From CAWIJK01 sp963836375 (lineage in GTDB: Bacteria > Actinomycetota > Acidimicrobiia > Acidimicrobiales > RAAP-2), in the NCBI GenBank assembly GCA_963836375.1, contig CAWIJK010000002.1, forward strand, positions 744,001 through 808,000: DNA of 64,000 nt, given 5' to 3'. Positions within the stretch are counted from its first letter, which is position 1; every line of letters starts with the position of its first letter. Of this stretch, positions 18,278 through 27,212 are shown piece after piece. The notes beneath the pieces were generated by a model. It saw nothing but the letters and a program-made list of their open reading frames with translations. It had not been told where the DNA came from and made no database searches. A program made the translations under genes and the position numbers.

Positions 18278-19807
18278 ATGAACCTTCGGAACACCACGTC
18301 GCAGCGCGTCGGGCGCGTCGCCCTCGGGGCCGCCCTGGCCCTGGTGGTGGCGGCCCCGGTCGTGGCCCTCGTCGGTCCGGACCCCGCCGGGGCACAGAGC
18401 CCACCCGGGCCGAACTCGGTGCTGGCCTTCGGTTCGGCCGGCGCCGCCTCCACCGCCCTTCCCGGCCCGACCGTGGGCATGGCGGCCGACCCGAGCGGCG
18501 GGGGTTACTGGGTGACCACGGCCAGCGGGCAGGTGACGGCCAAAGGCAACGCCGGATCGTTCGGCTCGCTGAGCGGCGCGAACCTCAACGCCCCCATCTT
18601 GGGCATCGCCGGCACCGCCGACGGTGGCGGCTACTGGCTGGTCGGGGCGGACGGCGGGATCTTCTCGTTCGGCGATGCCCAGTTCTACGGGTCGACCGGG
18701 GGCATGGCCCTCAACCAGCCGGTGGTCGGCATGGCCGCCAACCCGGGTGGGGGCGGGTACTGGCTGGTGGCCAAGGACGGCGGGATCTTCTCGTTCGGCA
18801 CCGCCGGCTTCTTCGGCTCGACCGGGGGCATGGCCCTCAACCAACCCATCGTCGGCATGGCCGCCACCCCTGACGGTGGCGGCTACTGGCTCGTGGCCAG
18901 TGACGGCGGGATCTTCTCGTTCGGTGACGCGAACTTCTTCGGCTCGACCGGCGCCATGACCCTCGATCAACCCATCGTCGGCATGGCCGCCACCCCCGAC
19001 GGGGACGGGTACTACCTGGTCGCCGCGGACGGAGGGCTGTTCACCTTCGGCGACGCCGCCTTCGCCGGCTCGGGGACCGGGGGCTCGCTCACCGCCCCGG
19101 CCGTGGGCATCGCGGCCACCGCGGGCGGGTACTGGATCGCCTACGGCCAGACCGACAACTGGAACAGCCCCCTCGGCCAAGAAGAGCTCCTGGCCGGCCT
19201 GGGCTACCTGCCCCTGAGCTGGTCACCGCAGGGCTTCGCCTGGCGGTGGCCGCCGCCGCCCCAACTGGCCGCGCTGTGGAGCCCCGGCCAGGACAACATG
19301 ATCCTCGAGGGAGCCATCTGGAACTTCGAGGCGGTGAACGGCCTCGGGACCGACGGCCAGATCTCGCCGTCGGAGACCGGGGCCCTCCTGAGTGCGGCCA
19401 ACAACCCGTCGAACAACCAGAACCCGAACGGCTACACCTACTCGCTGGCCCAAGAGAACTCGGGGACCTCGGCGCCAGAGACCCTCACGGTCTGGCACAA
19501 CGGCGCCGTCGTCCAGACGACCAACGTCAACACGGGGATCCCGGCCGCGCCGACGTCGATCGGGACCTTTCCGGTCTACGTCCGCTACCGCAACCAGGTC
19601 ATGACGGGGACCGATCCGAGCGGCGCCCACTATGCCGACCCGGTGCAGTACGTGTCCTACTTCACAGGGGGCGACGCCCTGCACTACATGCCGCGGGCGA
19701 GCTACGGCTACCCCCAGAGCCTCGGCTGCGTCGAAGAGCCCCTCGGGCCGGCGGCCACCATCTGGCAGTACACCTACCTGGGCAGTCTGGTCACCGTCAC
19801 ACCGTGA
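18278..19807 (+). CDS. Secreted repeat protein with C-terminal L,D-transpeptidase-like domain
   Basis: A 509-residue exported protein. A signal peptide (residues 1 to about 41, ending PAGAQS) is followed by about six repeats of roughly 43 residues up to about residue 285. The repeat core is GGGYWLVASDGGIFSFGD, then FxGSTGGM and QPIVGMAA, suggesting a beta-propeller-like structure. The C-terminal 200 residues resemble a YkuD L,D-transpeptidase: a His (ALHYM) precedes SLGCVEEP. The usual Arg or Asn after the catalytic Cys region is replaced by Glu, so peptidoglycan cross-linking activity is uncertain. ATG 18278 has GGGAG upstream. Confidence 0.75.
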   Translation: MNLRNTTSQRVGRVALGAALALVVAAPVVALVGPDPAGAQSPPGPNSVLAFGSAGAASTALPGPTVGMAADPSGGGYWVTTASGQVTAKGNAGSFGSLSGANLNAPILGIAGTADGGGYWLVGADGGIFSFGDAQFYGSTGGMALNQPVVGMAANPGGGGYWLVAKDGGIFSFGTAGFFGSTGGMALNQPIVGMAATPDGGGYWLVASDGGIFSFGDANFFGSTGAMTLDQPIVGMAATPDGDGYYLVAADGGLFTFGDAAFAGSGTGGSLTAPAVGIAATAGGYWIAYGQTDNWNSPLGQEELLAGLGYLPLSWSPQGFAWRWPPPPQLAALWSPGQDNMILEGAIWNFEAVNGLGTDGQISPSETGALLSAANNPSNNQNPNGYTYSLAQENSGTSAPETLTVWHNGAVVQTTNVNTGIPAAPTSIGTFPVYVRYRNQVMTGTDPSGAHYADPVQYVSYFTGGDALHYMPRASYGYPQSLGCVEEPLGPAATIWQYTYLGSLVTVTP

Positions 19808-19977
19808 GCGGGGGTCACCGACGGGCCCCGTGAGTGTCCGAGAGTTCTCGGGACCCACCCTGGCCCGAGCGGTCGATTTGCTCACCGACCGCTGCGGCCG
19901 TCGCTGCCCTGCGGGCGCCGCCGTCGGCTTTCAGTCTCGCGGCCCGTTCCTCGGCCCCGAGCGTTGGCACCCGGGCC

Positions 19978-20421
19978 TCAGCCGTCGGCGGCCGGGGGCC
20001 AGTCGGGGTCCAGTTGGCGCAGGAACAGGGCGCAGCGCTCGGCCTCGTCGGCCTCGCCGATCTCCTCGGCCGCCCGGCGCAAGGACTCGAGCGCACCGAG
20101 AAAGCCGCGGTTGGGCTGGTGGCGCCAGCGCACGTAGCCCGAGCCCCGCCATCCCGCCGCCCGCAGGGCGTCGAGGCCGCGGTGGTAGCCCACCCGGGCG
20201 AAGGCGTAGCGCTCGACCACCTCGTCGGCCGCCTCGGCTAGGCCGGCCCAGGCGGCCAGGCAACGCGGGTGGGCGACGGCGATAGCGGCGAAGGCCCCTT
20301 GACGCTGGTCGGGCGGGGCCGCCCGGGCCGCGGCCAGCGCGTCGACCACCTCGGGTTCGGGGGTGGGAAGCACCGTCTCGGGGGCCGCGGTGGAAAGGGA
20401 GATCTCGTGGGCGTCGGCCAT
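19978..20421 (-). CDS. DUF3151 family protein
   Basis: A 147-residue cytoplasmic protein of the actinobacterial DUF3151 family (mycobacterial Rv0360c type). The conserved core is HPRCLAAWAGLAE...YAFARVGYHRGLD...GSGYVRW, followed by the GFLGALESLRRAAEEIGE helix pair, which looks TPR-like. No function is established for the family. The ATG at 20419-20421 gives the usual length. The gene is divergent from the DUF480 gene with 66 bp between starts. Confidence 0.85.
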   Translation of the reverse strand: MADAHEISLSTAAPETVLPTPEPEVVDALAAARAAPPDQRQGAFAAIAVAHPRCLAAWAGLAEAADEVVERYAFARVGYHRGLDALRAAGWRGSGYVRWRHQPNRGFLGALESLRRAAEEIGEADEAERCALFLRQLDPDWPPAADG

Positions 20422-20487
20422 GGTGTCATCCTGGCACGCCGCCTCGGCACAACCGGGGCGGCGATGCCGGGACGTAGGCTCGCCCCC

Positions 20488-21153
20488 GTGGAGCTGGGCG
20501 TAGAGGAGGGCCGGGTCCTCGGGTGCCTGGTCGAGAAGCAGCTGACGACCCCCCAGCAGTACCCGTTGAGCCTGAGCGCCCTTCTCGGCGCGTGCAACCA
20601 GACCTCCAACCGGGATCCCGTCGTGGCCTACGACGTGACGGTCGTCGAAGCCGCCCTTGGTGCACTCAAGGACAGAGGGCTGGTCCGTTTCGTCCTGCCC
20701 TCCCACGGCCGTTCGGTGGTGCGGTACCGCCACGTGCTCGACGAGTCGCTCGGCCTGGATCCCGTCCGGCTGGCCCTCCTGGCCGCCCTCCTCTTGCGTG
20801 GACCCCAGACCGCAGGCGAGCTGCGGTCCCGCACCGAGCGGATGGTCGACCTCGCCGACACCGCCGCCGTCGAGCACGAACTGTCGGCGATGACGACGGC
20901 CGAGGGGGCCTTGGTCCTGCGCCTGGACCGCCGCCCGGGCCAGAAGGAAGAGCGCTGGGCCGAACAGCTCACGGCCGGCGGTGGCGGCGGGCCAGATGCG
21001 GATCCGCGGCCCGAGACGGACCCGGCCCGGCCGTCGGGCGTCGCCCCGGTGGGCCCCCTCGACCAGCTCCGGGCCCAGATGGCCGAGATCCGCTCGGACG
21101 TCGAGGAACTGCGGGCCGCCGTCGAGGCCCTGCGGTCGGCCCTGGGCGGTTGA
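20488..21153 (+). CDS. DUF480 / YceH family winged-helix protein
   Basis: A 221-residue protein of the YceH (DUF480) family, beginning at GTG 20488. The hallmark segment is EEGRVLGCLVEKQLTTPQQYPLS followed by ACNQTSNRDPVV. Two winged-helix domains are expected in residues 1-165. The C-terminus (LDQLRAQMAEIRSDVEELRAAVEAL) is a short coiled coil, also typical of the family. The role is unknown, though the fold suggests nucleic acid binding. Confidence 0.88.
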   Translation: MELGVEEGRVLGCLVEKQLTTPQQYPLSLSALLGACNQTSNRDPVVAYDVTVVEAALGALKDRGLVRFVLPSHGRSVVRYRHVLDESLGLDPVRLALLAALLLRGPQTAGELRSRTERMVDLADTAAVEHELSAMTTAEGALVLRLDRRPGQKEERWAEQLTAGGGGGPDADPRPETDPARPSGVAPVGPLDQLRAQMAEIRSDVEELRAAVEALRSALGG

Positions 21154-21178
21154 CGCAACGTGGCCCCGGCCCGGGGAC

Positions 21179-21784
21179 TCAGAAGTCGTCCAGGTCGGCC
21201 GGGAAGTCGATCGGCGGATGGGGCGGGAGGTAGTCGTCGGGGATCTCGGTGCCGGCCCCGAACGTGCCCACGAGAAAGACGTTGGACGCCGGGCCGTCGT
21301 CGACCACGCCGTAGATCGCCCGGCCCGTGGCCCCGGCCAGCAGGTCCCGCGGGCTGAGCGTCCCGGCCGACAGGGCCTCGTAGCGGCCCTTGGGGACCCG
21401 GGCCACCAGGCTGTAGCTGCAGCCGTCGGCGGTCTGACCGAGATGGCGGCCGACGATGCAGTGGTGATGGCCGTCATCGATGACGTACAGCGTGTCGTCG
21501 ACCGCACCCAACCTCCGGCGGATCCGGCTCGGGCCGTCGTCGCCACCGAGCAGGTGCGACCACTGGAAGTGGCGGGCGAGCTTCATGGCCCACAGCGGGC
21601 TCGGAGGGATGATCCCCTCGGGCTCGTCCTCGGCCAGGGGACCCGATTCGGTGATCGGTGTCCCAGCGTCGCCGGCCCCCACCGCACCGGGGTTGTAGAC
21701 GAAGGGTTGGGGACCTTCGGCGCTGGCCGACTTCCACCCCGACCCCGACGGGGCGGGGTATGTCGGCTCGGTTGGGTCTGGCAC
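21179..21784 (-). CDS. Hypothetical protein, cytoplasmic
   Basis: A 201-residue protein that I do not recognise. It has no signal peptide or membrane segment. Residues 1-70 are Pro/Gly/Ser-rich and probably disordered. The rest contains DDTLYVIDDGHHHCIVGRHL and the Pro-rich terminus PDDYLPPHPPIDFPADLDDF. GTG at 21782-21784 has a good GGGAGG site seven bases upstream, and earlier in-frame starts would run into the divergent PIG-L gene. Codon usage matches its neighbours, supporting a real gene. Confidence 0.65.
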   Translation of the reverse strand: MPDPTEPTYPAPSGSGWKSASAEGPQPFVYNPGAVGAGDAGTPITESGPLAEDEPEGIIPPSPLWAMKLARHFQWSHLLGGDDGPSRIRRRLGAVDDTLYVIDDGHHHCIVGRHLGQTADGCSYSLVARVPKGRYEALSAGTLSPRDLLAGATGRAIYGVVDDGPASNVFLVGTFGAGTEIPDDYLPPHPPIDFPADLDDF

Positions 21785-21893
21785 GCTCGTCCTCCCGTTC
21801 TCGAGGCGCTCCGTCGACAGCTGGTCGACCGGCACCGATCGCCTCACCCTATGCGCCCGGTGGCGCCCGAGCCGAACGGGGTAGCGTCGTCGC

Positions 21894-22667
21894 GTGGACG
21901 TCGCCGAGGCCACCTGGGGACTGGTGGACCCAAAGGTGCTCGAGCGGATCGTGGTCGTCTCGCCCCACTTCGACGACGCAGTCCTGGGCGCGGCCCATGT
22001 GCTCGGCACCTACCCGGGCTCGGTCGTCCTCACCGTGCTGGCCGGGGAGCCGCCGGCCTACCCGGCCGTCCCGTCCCGCTGGGACGCCGACGGTGGCTTT
22101 GGCCCGGGCGATGACGTGGTGGCCGCCCGCCGCCTCGAGGACCGGGCCGCCGTGGCGTCGCTGGGCGCGGTGCCGGTGTGGCTGGAGTTCCCCGACCATC
22201 AGTACTTGGCCAAGGAGGACCGGCCGGTGCCCGCCGACGTGGCGCCGGCGCTGGGTCGTGCCCTCGACCAGGCCGGGGCGACGGCGGTCTTCTTGCCGAT
22301 GGGCATCGCCAACCCCGACCACGTCTTGACCCACGAAGCCGGACTGGCGGCCCGGGCGTCGCGCTGTGGTGCCGGCGGCCCGGTCTGGTTCTGTTACGAG
22401 GACCACGGCTACAAGCACATCCCGGGACTGCTGGCCTGGCGTGTGGCCACGTTGTTCAAGAGCGGCATCTGGCCGACACCGGCCATCGTGCCCATCGAGG
22501 CGGACATGAACCGCAAGCGGGCCGCCATCGAGTGCTACCGGAGCCAGCTGGCGCCGCTCGAGCGCGAGCACGCCCTGGCCGAACGCCTGGCGGCCAACGT
22601 GCCCGAGCAGTATTGGCGGTTGGACCCACCGCCCAAGGGCTGGGAAGGGTTGAGCGCGCTGGTCTGA
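21894..22667 (+). CDS. PIG-L family deacetylase
   Basis: A 257-residue LmbE/PIG-L zinc-dependent N-deacetylase. The metal-binding motif usually written PHPDDE appears as PHFDDAVLG near residue 24. Phe replaces Pro and Ala replaces the usual Glu, which weakens the prediction of normal metal binding. The distal histidine motif is present as NPDHVLTHEAG. Relatives remove acetyl groups from sugar conjugates such as mycothiol precursors. GTG 21894 is the start. The gene is isolated between divergent and following genes. Confidence 0.8.
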   Translation: MDVAEATWGLVDPKVLERIVVVSPHFDDAVLGAAHVLGTYPGSVVLTVLAGEPPAYPAVPSRWDADGGFGPGDDVVAARRLEDRAAVASLGAVPVWLEFPDHQYLAKEDRPVPADVAPALGRALDQAGATAVFLPMGIANPDHVLTHEAGLAARASRCGAGGPVWFCYEDHGYKHIPGLLAWRVATLFKSGIWPTPAIVPIEADMNRKRAAIECYRSQLAPLEREHALAERLAANVPEQYWRLDPPPKGWEGLSALV

Positions 22668-22737
22668 ACCGGCCGGGCCCATGGGGGGTACCCGCTCGCT
22701 CAACGTGACCCGGGGGCCCCTCACCTAGGATCACGCC

Positions 22738-24405
22738 GTGCCGGGGAGCCACTCGTCGACCCCCGGACCGTCCGCCGAGCCGGCCGCCGGGGGCGGTGGT
22801 CTCGTGCTCTTGGTCCTGTCGTCCGGCCAGTTCCTCATGACCCTCGACGCGTCGGTCATGAACGTCTCCATCCAGTCGGTGGCCCACGATGTCGGCACCA
22901 CCGTCTCGGGCATCCAGACGGCGATCACCATGTACACGCTGGTCATGGCGGCGTTCATGATCACCGGGGGCAAGATCGGCGCCATCATCGGGCGCCGCAA
23001 GGCGATGGCCATCGGGCTGGTCGTCTACGGACTCGGCTCGGCGATCACCGCGGTGGCGCCGAACCTGGGTGTGCTCCTGTTGGGCTGGTCGCTCCTCGAA
23101 GGGCTCGGCGCGGCGCTGATCCTCCCGGCCATCGTCGCCCTGGTGGCCGGCAACTTCCCCCAGAAGCGCCGGTCGTCGGCCTACGGCGCCATCGCCGCCG
23201 CCGGGGCGGTCGCCATCGCCGTCGGGCCGATCATCGGCGGGGCGGTGACCACCTTCGCCTCGTGGCGCTGGGTCTTCGTCGGCGAGGTGGTCCTGGTGCT
23301 CGTGATCCTGGTCCTGCTCAACAGGATCCACGACGCGCCTCCGAGCGCACGCAAGCCCTTCGACGTCGTCGGTGCGTCGCTCTCGATCGTCGGGCTCTCG
23401 GCACTGGTGTTCGGGGTGCTGCGGTCCGGCGACTGGGGGTGGGTCAAGGCGAAGCCGGGCGGCCCCAAGATCCTCGGCACCTCCCCTGTCACCTGGCTCG
23501 TCCTCGGCGGCCTGCTCGTGATCTACGCCTTCTTCGCCTGGGAGGGCCACCGACAGGCCCAGGGGCGCGAACCGTTGGTCAACCCCCAGATGTTCAAGAA
23601 CCGTCAGCTGGTCGGTGGACTGGCCCTGTTCTTCTTCCAGTTCCTCGTCCAAGCCGGTGTCTTCTTCACAATCCCGCTCTTCTTGTCGGTCGTCCTCGAG
23701 CTGAGCGCCCTGCAGACCGGGGCCCGTCTGCTCCCGCTCTCCATCGCCCTCCTCGCCACCGCCCTGGGCGTGCCCCGCCTGGCGCCCAAGGCCAGTCCCC
23801 GCCTCGTCGTCCGGCTCGGGCTGGCATCGATGACCGCGGGCACGGTGGTGATGATCGCCGGCATCGGGCCCGGCGCCGACGCCGGCATCGTCACCATCCC
23901 CATGCTCTTGATGGGCTTGGGGATCGGTGCCCTGGCCAGCCAGCTCGGCGCCATCACCGTCTCGGCCGTCCCCGACGACCAGAGCGCCGAGGTGGGGGGC
24001 ATCCAGAACACGGTGACGAACCTCGGGGCCTCGCTCGGGACGGCCCTGGTCGGCGCGGTGCTGATCTCGAGCCTCACCGCCGGGCTGGTGCACGGCGTCA
24101 GCGCCAACCCGGCCATTCCGCCCGAGGTCATCCAGAAGGCCACGGTTGAGCTTTCGAGCGGGGTCCCGTTCATCTCGGACACCGAGCTCACGAGCCGCCT
24201 GGACGCGGCCGGCGTCTCCCCCGAGGTGGCAGGGGCGATCGTCGACGAGAACGCCAGCGCCCGCTTGGACGCCCTGGATGACGCGCTGTGGGTGGTGGCC
24301 CTCTTGTCGGTGGTGGGCCTCTTCGTGACCGGGCTGGTCCCGACAACCCCCATCGGCCGGCGACGGGCGGCCCCCGGACCACCCCGGGCCCCGGCGGTTG
24401 GCTAG
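22738..24405 (+). CDS. MFS exporter, DHA2 (EmrB/QacA) type, 14 helices
   Basis: A 555-residue multidrug-type major facilitator with about 14 transmembrane segments. It begins with motif D1-like LMTLDASVMNVSIQSV, then GGKIGAIIGRRKAM (motif A) and the antiporter motif C region AVAIAVGPIIGG. Such proteins export hydrophobic or cationic compounds by proton antiport. Start GTG 22738. It stops 15 bp before the MarR gene and probably forms the first gene of the operon running to 28,531. Confidence 0.92.
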   Translation: MPGSHSSTPGPSAEPAAGGGGLVLLVLSSGQFLMTLDASVMNVSIQSVAHDVGTTVSGIQTAITMYTLVMAAFMITGGKIGAIIGRRKAMAIGLVVYGLGSAITAVAPNLGVLLLGWSLLEGLGAALILPAIVALVAGNFPQKRRSSAYGAIAAAGAVAIAVGPIIGGAVTTFASWRWVFVGEVVLVLVILVLLNRIHDAPPSARKPFDVVGASLSIVGLSALVFGVLRSGDWGWVKAKPGGPKILGTSPVTWLVLGGLLVIYAFFAWEGHRQAQGREPLVNPQMFKNRQLVGGLALFFFQFLVQAGVFFTIPLFLSVVLELSALQTGARLLPLSIALLATALGVPRLAPKASPRLVVRLGLASMTAGTVVMIAGIGPGADAGIVTIPMLLMGLGIGALASQLGAITVSAVPDDQSAEVGGIQNTVTNLGASLGTALVGAVLISSLTAGLVHGVSANPAIPPEVIQKATVELSSGVPFISDTELTSRLDAAGVSPEVAGAIVDENASARLDALDDALWVVALLSVVGLFVTGLVPTTPIGRRRAAPGPPRAPAVG

Positions 24406-24407
24406 CC

Positions 24408-24430
24408 GGCTACCTGGTAGGTGGCTACCA
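24408..24430. promoter_or_regulatory. Candidate MarR operator
   Basis: CTACC-T-GGTAG at 24410-24420 is an interrupted palindrome with perfect arms. It is followed by GTGG and CTACCA (24425-24430), which pairs again with TGGTAG at 24415-24420. GGCTACC occurs twice as a direct repeat (24408-24414 and 24423-24429). The element lies immediately after the exporter stop and overlaps the first possible GTG of the MarR gene. That is the expected place for an autoregulatory site, although it could also form an RNA hairpin over the start. Confidence 0.5.
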
Positions 24431-25089
24431 TTCAGGCGGTGCACGACGACCGGCCCGGGACCACGCCCGACCCCGCCTCGGACGGCGAGGCGCCCTGGCG
24501 GGGCCGGATCACCTCGTACCTGGAGGACAACGCGACCACCTGGACAGCCATCGGGCGCTCCCTCGAGGGCGGGCCGCACGTCGACCACGACACCTTCGTC
24601 ATCTTCGGGCTGCTCGAGGCCACGGCCCGGGGCTGGACCCTGGTGCACCGACGGGTCCTCGGGGACTTCGGCCTCAACCACTCGGAGTGGACGACCATCT
24701 CGATGCTGCGGACCAGCCCGCCGGCCTTCCGCCGCTCCCCCACCGAGCTGCGCCACCTGGTCGGCCAGACCTCGGCGGGCATGGCCCGGATCCTCGACAA
24801 GCTGGCCGGTGCCGGGCTGGTGACCCGCGAACCCCGTCCCGAGGACCGCCGCGGCATGGACGTGGTGCTGAGCCCGAAGGGCGCCCTGGTGGCCGAGGCC
24901 TCGTTCCGGGCCCTGCACCGGGCCCAGCGCGAGGTGGTCGACTCGCTCGCTGCTGCCGACCGGGTGGCGGCCATGGGGGCGCTCGAGCACCTCCAGGGCG
25001 CGCTGGAGGTCCGGGCGCTGGCCCAAGAGCGCGATCTCACGCCGAGCGACCCACGACCGACTCCCGCCCCGACCGGAGGTGCACGATGA
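24421..25089 (+). CDS. MarR-family transcriptional regulator
   Basis: A 222-residue regulator with a MarR winged-helix DNA-binding domain at about residues 75-150. The recognition region is PTELRHLVGQTSAGMARILDKLAGAGLVTREPRPEDRRGMDVVLS. An N-terminal extension of about 40 residues precedes the dimerisation helices. GTG 24421 is the first start but lies inside the candidate operator; GTG 24439 (giving 216 residues) is an equally plausible start. The stop overlaps the CYP51 ATG (ATGA), so it is co-expressed with the P450 it probably regulates. Confidence 0.87.
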   Translation: MATIQAVHDDRPGTTPDPASDGEAPWRGRITSYLEDNATTWTAIGRSLEGGPHVDHDTFVIFGLLEATARGWTLVHRRVLGDFGLNHSEWTTISMLRTSPPAFRRSPTELRHLVGQTSAGMARILDKLAGAGLVTREPRPEDRRGMDVVLSPKGALVAEASFRALHRAQREVVDSLAAADRVAAMGALEHLQGALEVRALAQERDLTPSDPRPTPAPTGGAR

Positions 25090-26465
25090 CGACGACCGAG
25101 CTGCGCGAACCCCCGTGGGTCTCGGGCGGTCACGACCCCAACGGCCACCTCGAGGAACTCCGGGTCGACCCGCTCGGCCTCATGGCCCGGGTCCGGGCCG
25201 AGTGCGGGGACCTCGGGCAGTTCCGCCTGGCCGACAAGGAGGTGGTCCTGGTGAGCGGGGCCCAGGCCAACGAGTTCTTCTTCCGTGCCCCCGAAGAAGA
25301 ACTCGACCAGGCCGAGGCGTACCCCTTCATGACCCCCATCTTCGGCGAGGGCGTCGTCTTCGACGCCTCCCCGGAGCGCCGTCGCGAGATGCTCCACAAC
25401 CAGGCGTTGCGGGACAAGTTCATGCGGGGCCACGCCGCCACCATCGCCGCCGAGGTGGCCCAGATGGTCGCCGCCTGGAACGATCACGGCGAGATCGACC
25501 TTTTGGACTGGTTCGCCGAGCTCACGATCTACACCTCGTCGGCCTGTCTGATCGGCAAGAAGTTCCGGGCCCAGCTCGATCGGCGCTTCGCCACGCTGTA
25601 CCACGACCTCGAGCAGGGTACCGACGCCATCGCCTACGTCGACCCCTACGCACCGATCGAGAGCTTCGCCCGGCGCGACGCCGCCCGCCGCGGCCTGGTC
25701 GAGCTCGTCCGATCCATCATGGACGGCCGTCAGTCCGGCCCCGCCCCGACCGACGAGGATCGGGACCTCCTCGACGTGCTGATGTCGATCACCGATGAGG
25801 ACGGTCGTCCACGCTTCAGCGCCGACGAGGTCACCGGGATGTTCATCTCGATGATGTTCGCCGGGCACCACACCACCTCGGGTACGGCGGCATGGACCCT
25901 GATCGAGATGCTCCGGCACCCCGACGTGCTGGCCGACGTCACGGCCGAGCTCGACGACCTCTACCGGGACGGGGCCGAGGTGAGCTACCAAGCGCTGCGG
26001 GAGATCCCCCGCCTCGAGGCCTCGATCAAAGAGGCCCTGAGGCTGCACCCCCCGCTCATCTTGCTGTTACGGGTGGCCAAGACCGACCTCGAGGTCGAGG
26101 GGTACCGCATCCCGGCCGGCAAGCTGGTCGGGGCCTCGATTTCGGTCTCGAACCGGATCGCCGCTGACTTCGAGCGCCCGGACGACTTCGTCCCGGGCCG
26201 CTACCTCGAGCCCCGCCACGACGATCTCGACAACCCGTGGACCTGGATCCCCTTCGGGGCCGGCCGCCACCGCTGCGTCGGGGCCGCCTTCGCCCAGATG
26301 CAGCTCAAGGCCATCTTCTCGGTGCTCCTGCGCGAGTGGGAGTTCGAACTGGCCCAGCCGCCGGAGAGCTACCGCAACGACCACTCCAAGATGGTGGTGC
26401 AGCTGGCCCAGCCCTGCGTGGTCCGCTACCGGCGGCGGGAACAGGATCCGGTGGGCGCCCGGTGA
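25086..26465 (+). CDS. Cytochrome P450, CYP51 (sterol 14-alpha-demethylase) type
   Basis: A 459-residue soluble P450. The I-helix motif is AGHHTTSG from residue 259, the K-helix is ExxR in KEALRLHPP, and the heme-binding loop FGAGRHRCVG has Cys397. Long stretches, for example FAQMQLKAIFSVLLREWEFE and PPESYRNDHSKMVVQLAQP, match my memory of mycobacterial CYP51 closely, so this is very probably an orthologue. CYP51 removes the 14-alpha-methyl group of sterols; the bacterial physiological substrate is unclear. ATG 25086 overlaps the MarR stop, and a ferredoxin follows with a 4-bp overlap. Confidence 0.9.
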   Translation: MTTTELREPPWVSGGHDPNGHLEELRVDPLGLMARVRAECGDLGQFRLADKEVVLVSGAQANEFFFRAPEEELDQAEAYPFMTPIFGEGVVFDASPERRREMLHNQALRDKFMRGHAATIAAEVAQMVAAWNDHGEIDLLDWFAELTIYTSSACLIGKKFRAQLDRRFATLYHDLEQGTDAIAYVDPYAPIESFARRDAARRGLVELVRSIMDGRQSGPAPTDEDRDLLDVLMSITDEDGRPRFSADEVTGMFISMMFAGHHTTSGTAAWTLIEMLRHPDVLADVTAELDDLYRDGAEVSYQALREIPRLEASIKEALRLHPPLILLLRVAKTDLEVEGYRIPAGKLVGASISVSNRIAADFERPDDFVPGRYLEPRHDDLDNPWTWIPFGAGRHRCVGAAFAQMQLKAIFSVLLREWEFELAQPPESYRNDHSKMVVQLAQPCVVRYRRREQDPVGAR

Positions 26466-26656
26466 GGATCGAGGCCGACCTTGAGCTGTGCCAGGGCCAC
26501 GCCACCTGCGAAGCCGAGGCACCTGACGTGTTCTCGGTGCCAAAACGCGGCAAGGTAACGGTCCTGATGGACCAGGTGCCCGAGACGCTCCGCCCCCAGG
26601 TCGAGCTGGCCGTCACCTACTGCCCCACGCACGCCCTCACGATCAGAGAGGACTGA
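26462..26656 (+). CDS. 3Fe-4S ferredoxin, P450 partner
   Basis: A 64-residue single-cluster ferredoxin. Cys10, Cys16 and Cys54 (followed by Pro) are the three ligands. The usual second Cys is replaced by His13 in CQGHATC, which is typical of 3Fe-4S ferredoxins that feed electrons to actinobacterial P450s. GTG 26462 overlaps the CYP51 stop, the same arrangement as mycobacterial CYP51 and its ferredoxin. No ferredoxin reductase lies nearby, so one must be supplied from elsewhere. Confidence 0.92.
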   Translation: MRIEADLELCQGHATCEAEAPDVFSVPKRGKVTVLMDQVPETLRPQVELAVTYCPTHALTIRED

Positions 26657-26657
26657 G

Positions 26658-27212
26658 ATGCCGGCCTACCCCTACGACGAGCTGGCCGAGATGGTCGACC
26701 GCTGGCTGGCCGCCAACCGTGCCGCCCAGGAGGCGAATGACTGGCGCCCGATGGCCGACCTCTACACCGAGGACGCCACCTACGGGTGGAACATGGGCCC
26801 GGGGGAGGAGTTCATGGCCGTCGGACGAGACGAGATCCGCGACATCGCCCTCGGTCTCGAGATGGGTGGCCTGGACGGGTGGACCTACCCGTACCAGAAG
26901 GTGCTGATCGACGAACACCAGGGCGAGGTGATCGGCCTGTGGAAGCAGATCGCCGACGCGGGTCGCCCGGACGGTTCGCCCTACGAGGTGGCCGGAATCG
27001 GGGGGAGCTGGTTCCGCTACGCCGGCGACGGGCGCTGGGGCTGGCAACGCGACTTCTTCGACATGGGCAACGCCACCGCCTTGTTCGTCGAGATGATCAA
27101 GGCCGGCACGCTGTCGGAGGGCATGACCAGACGCATGCAGCGCTCGACCTCGCCCGAGCCCCTGCCCGGCCACTACCGCCTGGGAACGGCACCGGTCGGG
27201 CTGTGGGACTGA
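26658..27212 (+). CDS. NTF2/SnoaL-like protein of the P450 operon
   Basis: A 184-residue protein with an NTF2/SnoaL-like alpha+beta barrel pattern: MVDRWLAANRAAQEANDWRPMADLYTEDATYGWN, then AVGRDEIRDIAL, then the strand region GIGGSWFRYAGDGRWGWQRDFFDM. The fold hosts ketosteroid isomerases, cyclases and small binding proteins. An association with CYP51 suggests a steroid- or isoprenoid-related substrate, but catalytic residues cannot be assigned. ATG lies one base after the ferredoxin stop. Confidence 0.72.
   Translation: MPAYPYDELAEMVDRWLAANRAAQEANDWRPMADLYTEDATYGWNMGPGEEFMAVGRDEIRDIALGLEMGGLDGWTYPYQKVLIDEHQGEVIGLWKQIADAGRPDGSPYEVAGIGGSWFRYAGDGRWGWQRDFFDMGNATALFVEMIKAGTLSEGMTRRMQRSTSPEPLPGHYRLGTAPVGLWD

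Noticed and set aside
21894..22667. Mycothiol deacetylase MshB
   Set aside because: The metal motif is altered and no other mycothiol gene is in the window; only the family can be stated.
22456..25026. 856-codon minus-strand frame opposite the exporter and MarR genes
   Set aside because: Low-complexity acidic/basic composition typical of an antisense shadow in GC-rich DNA.
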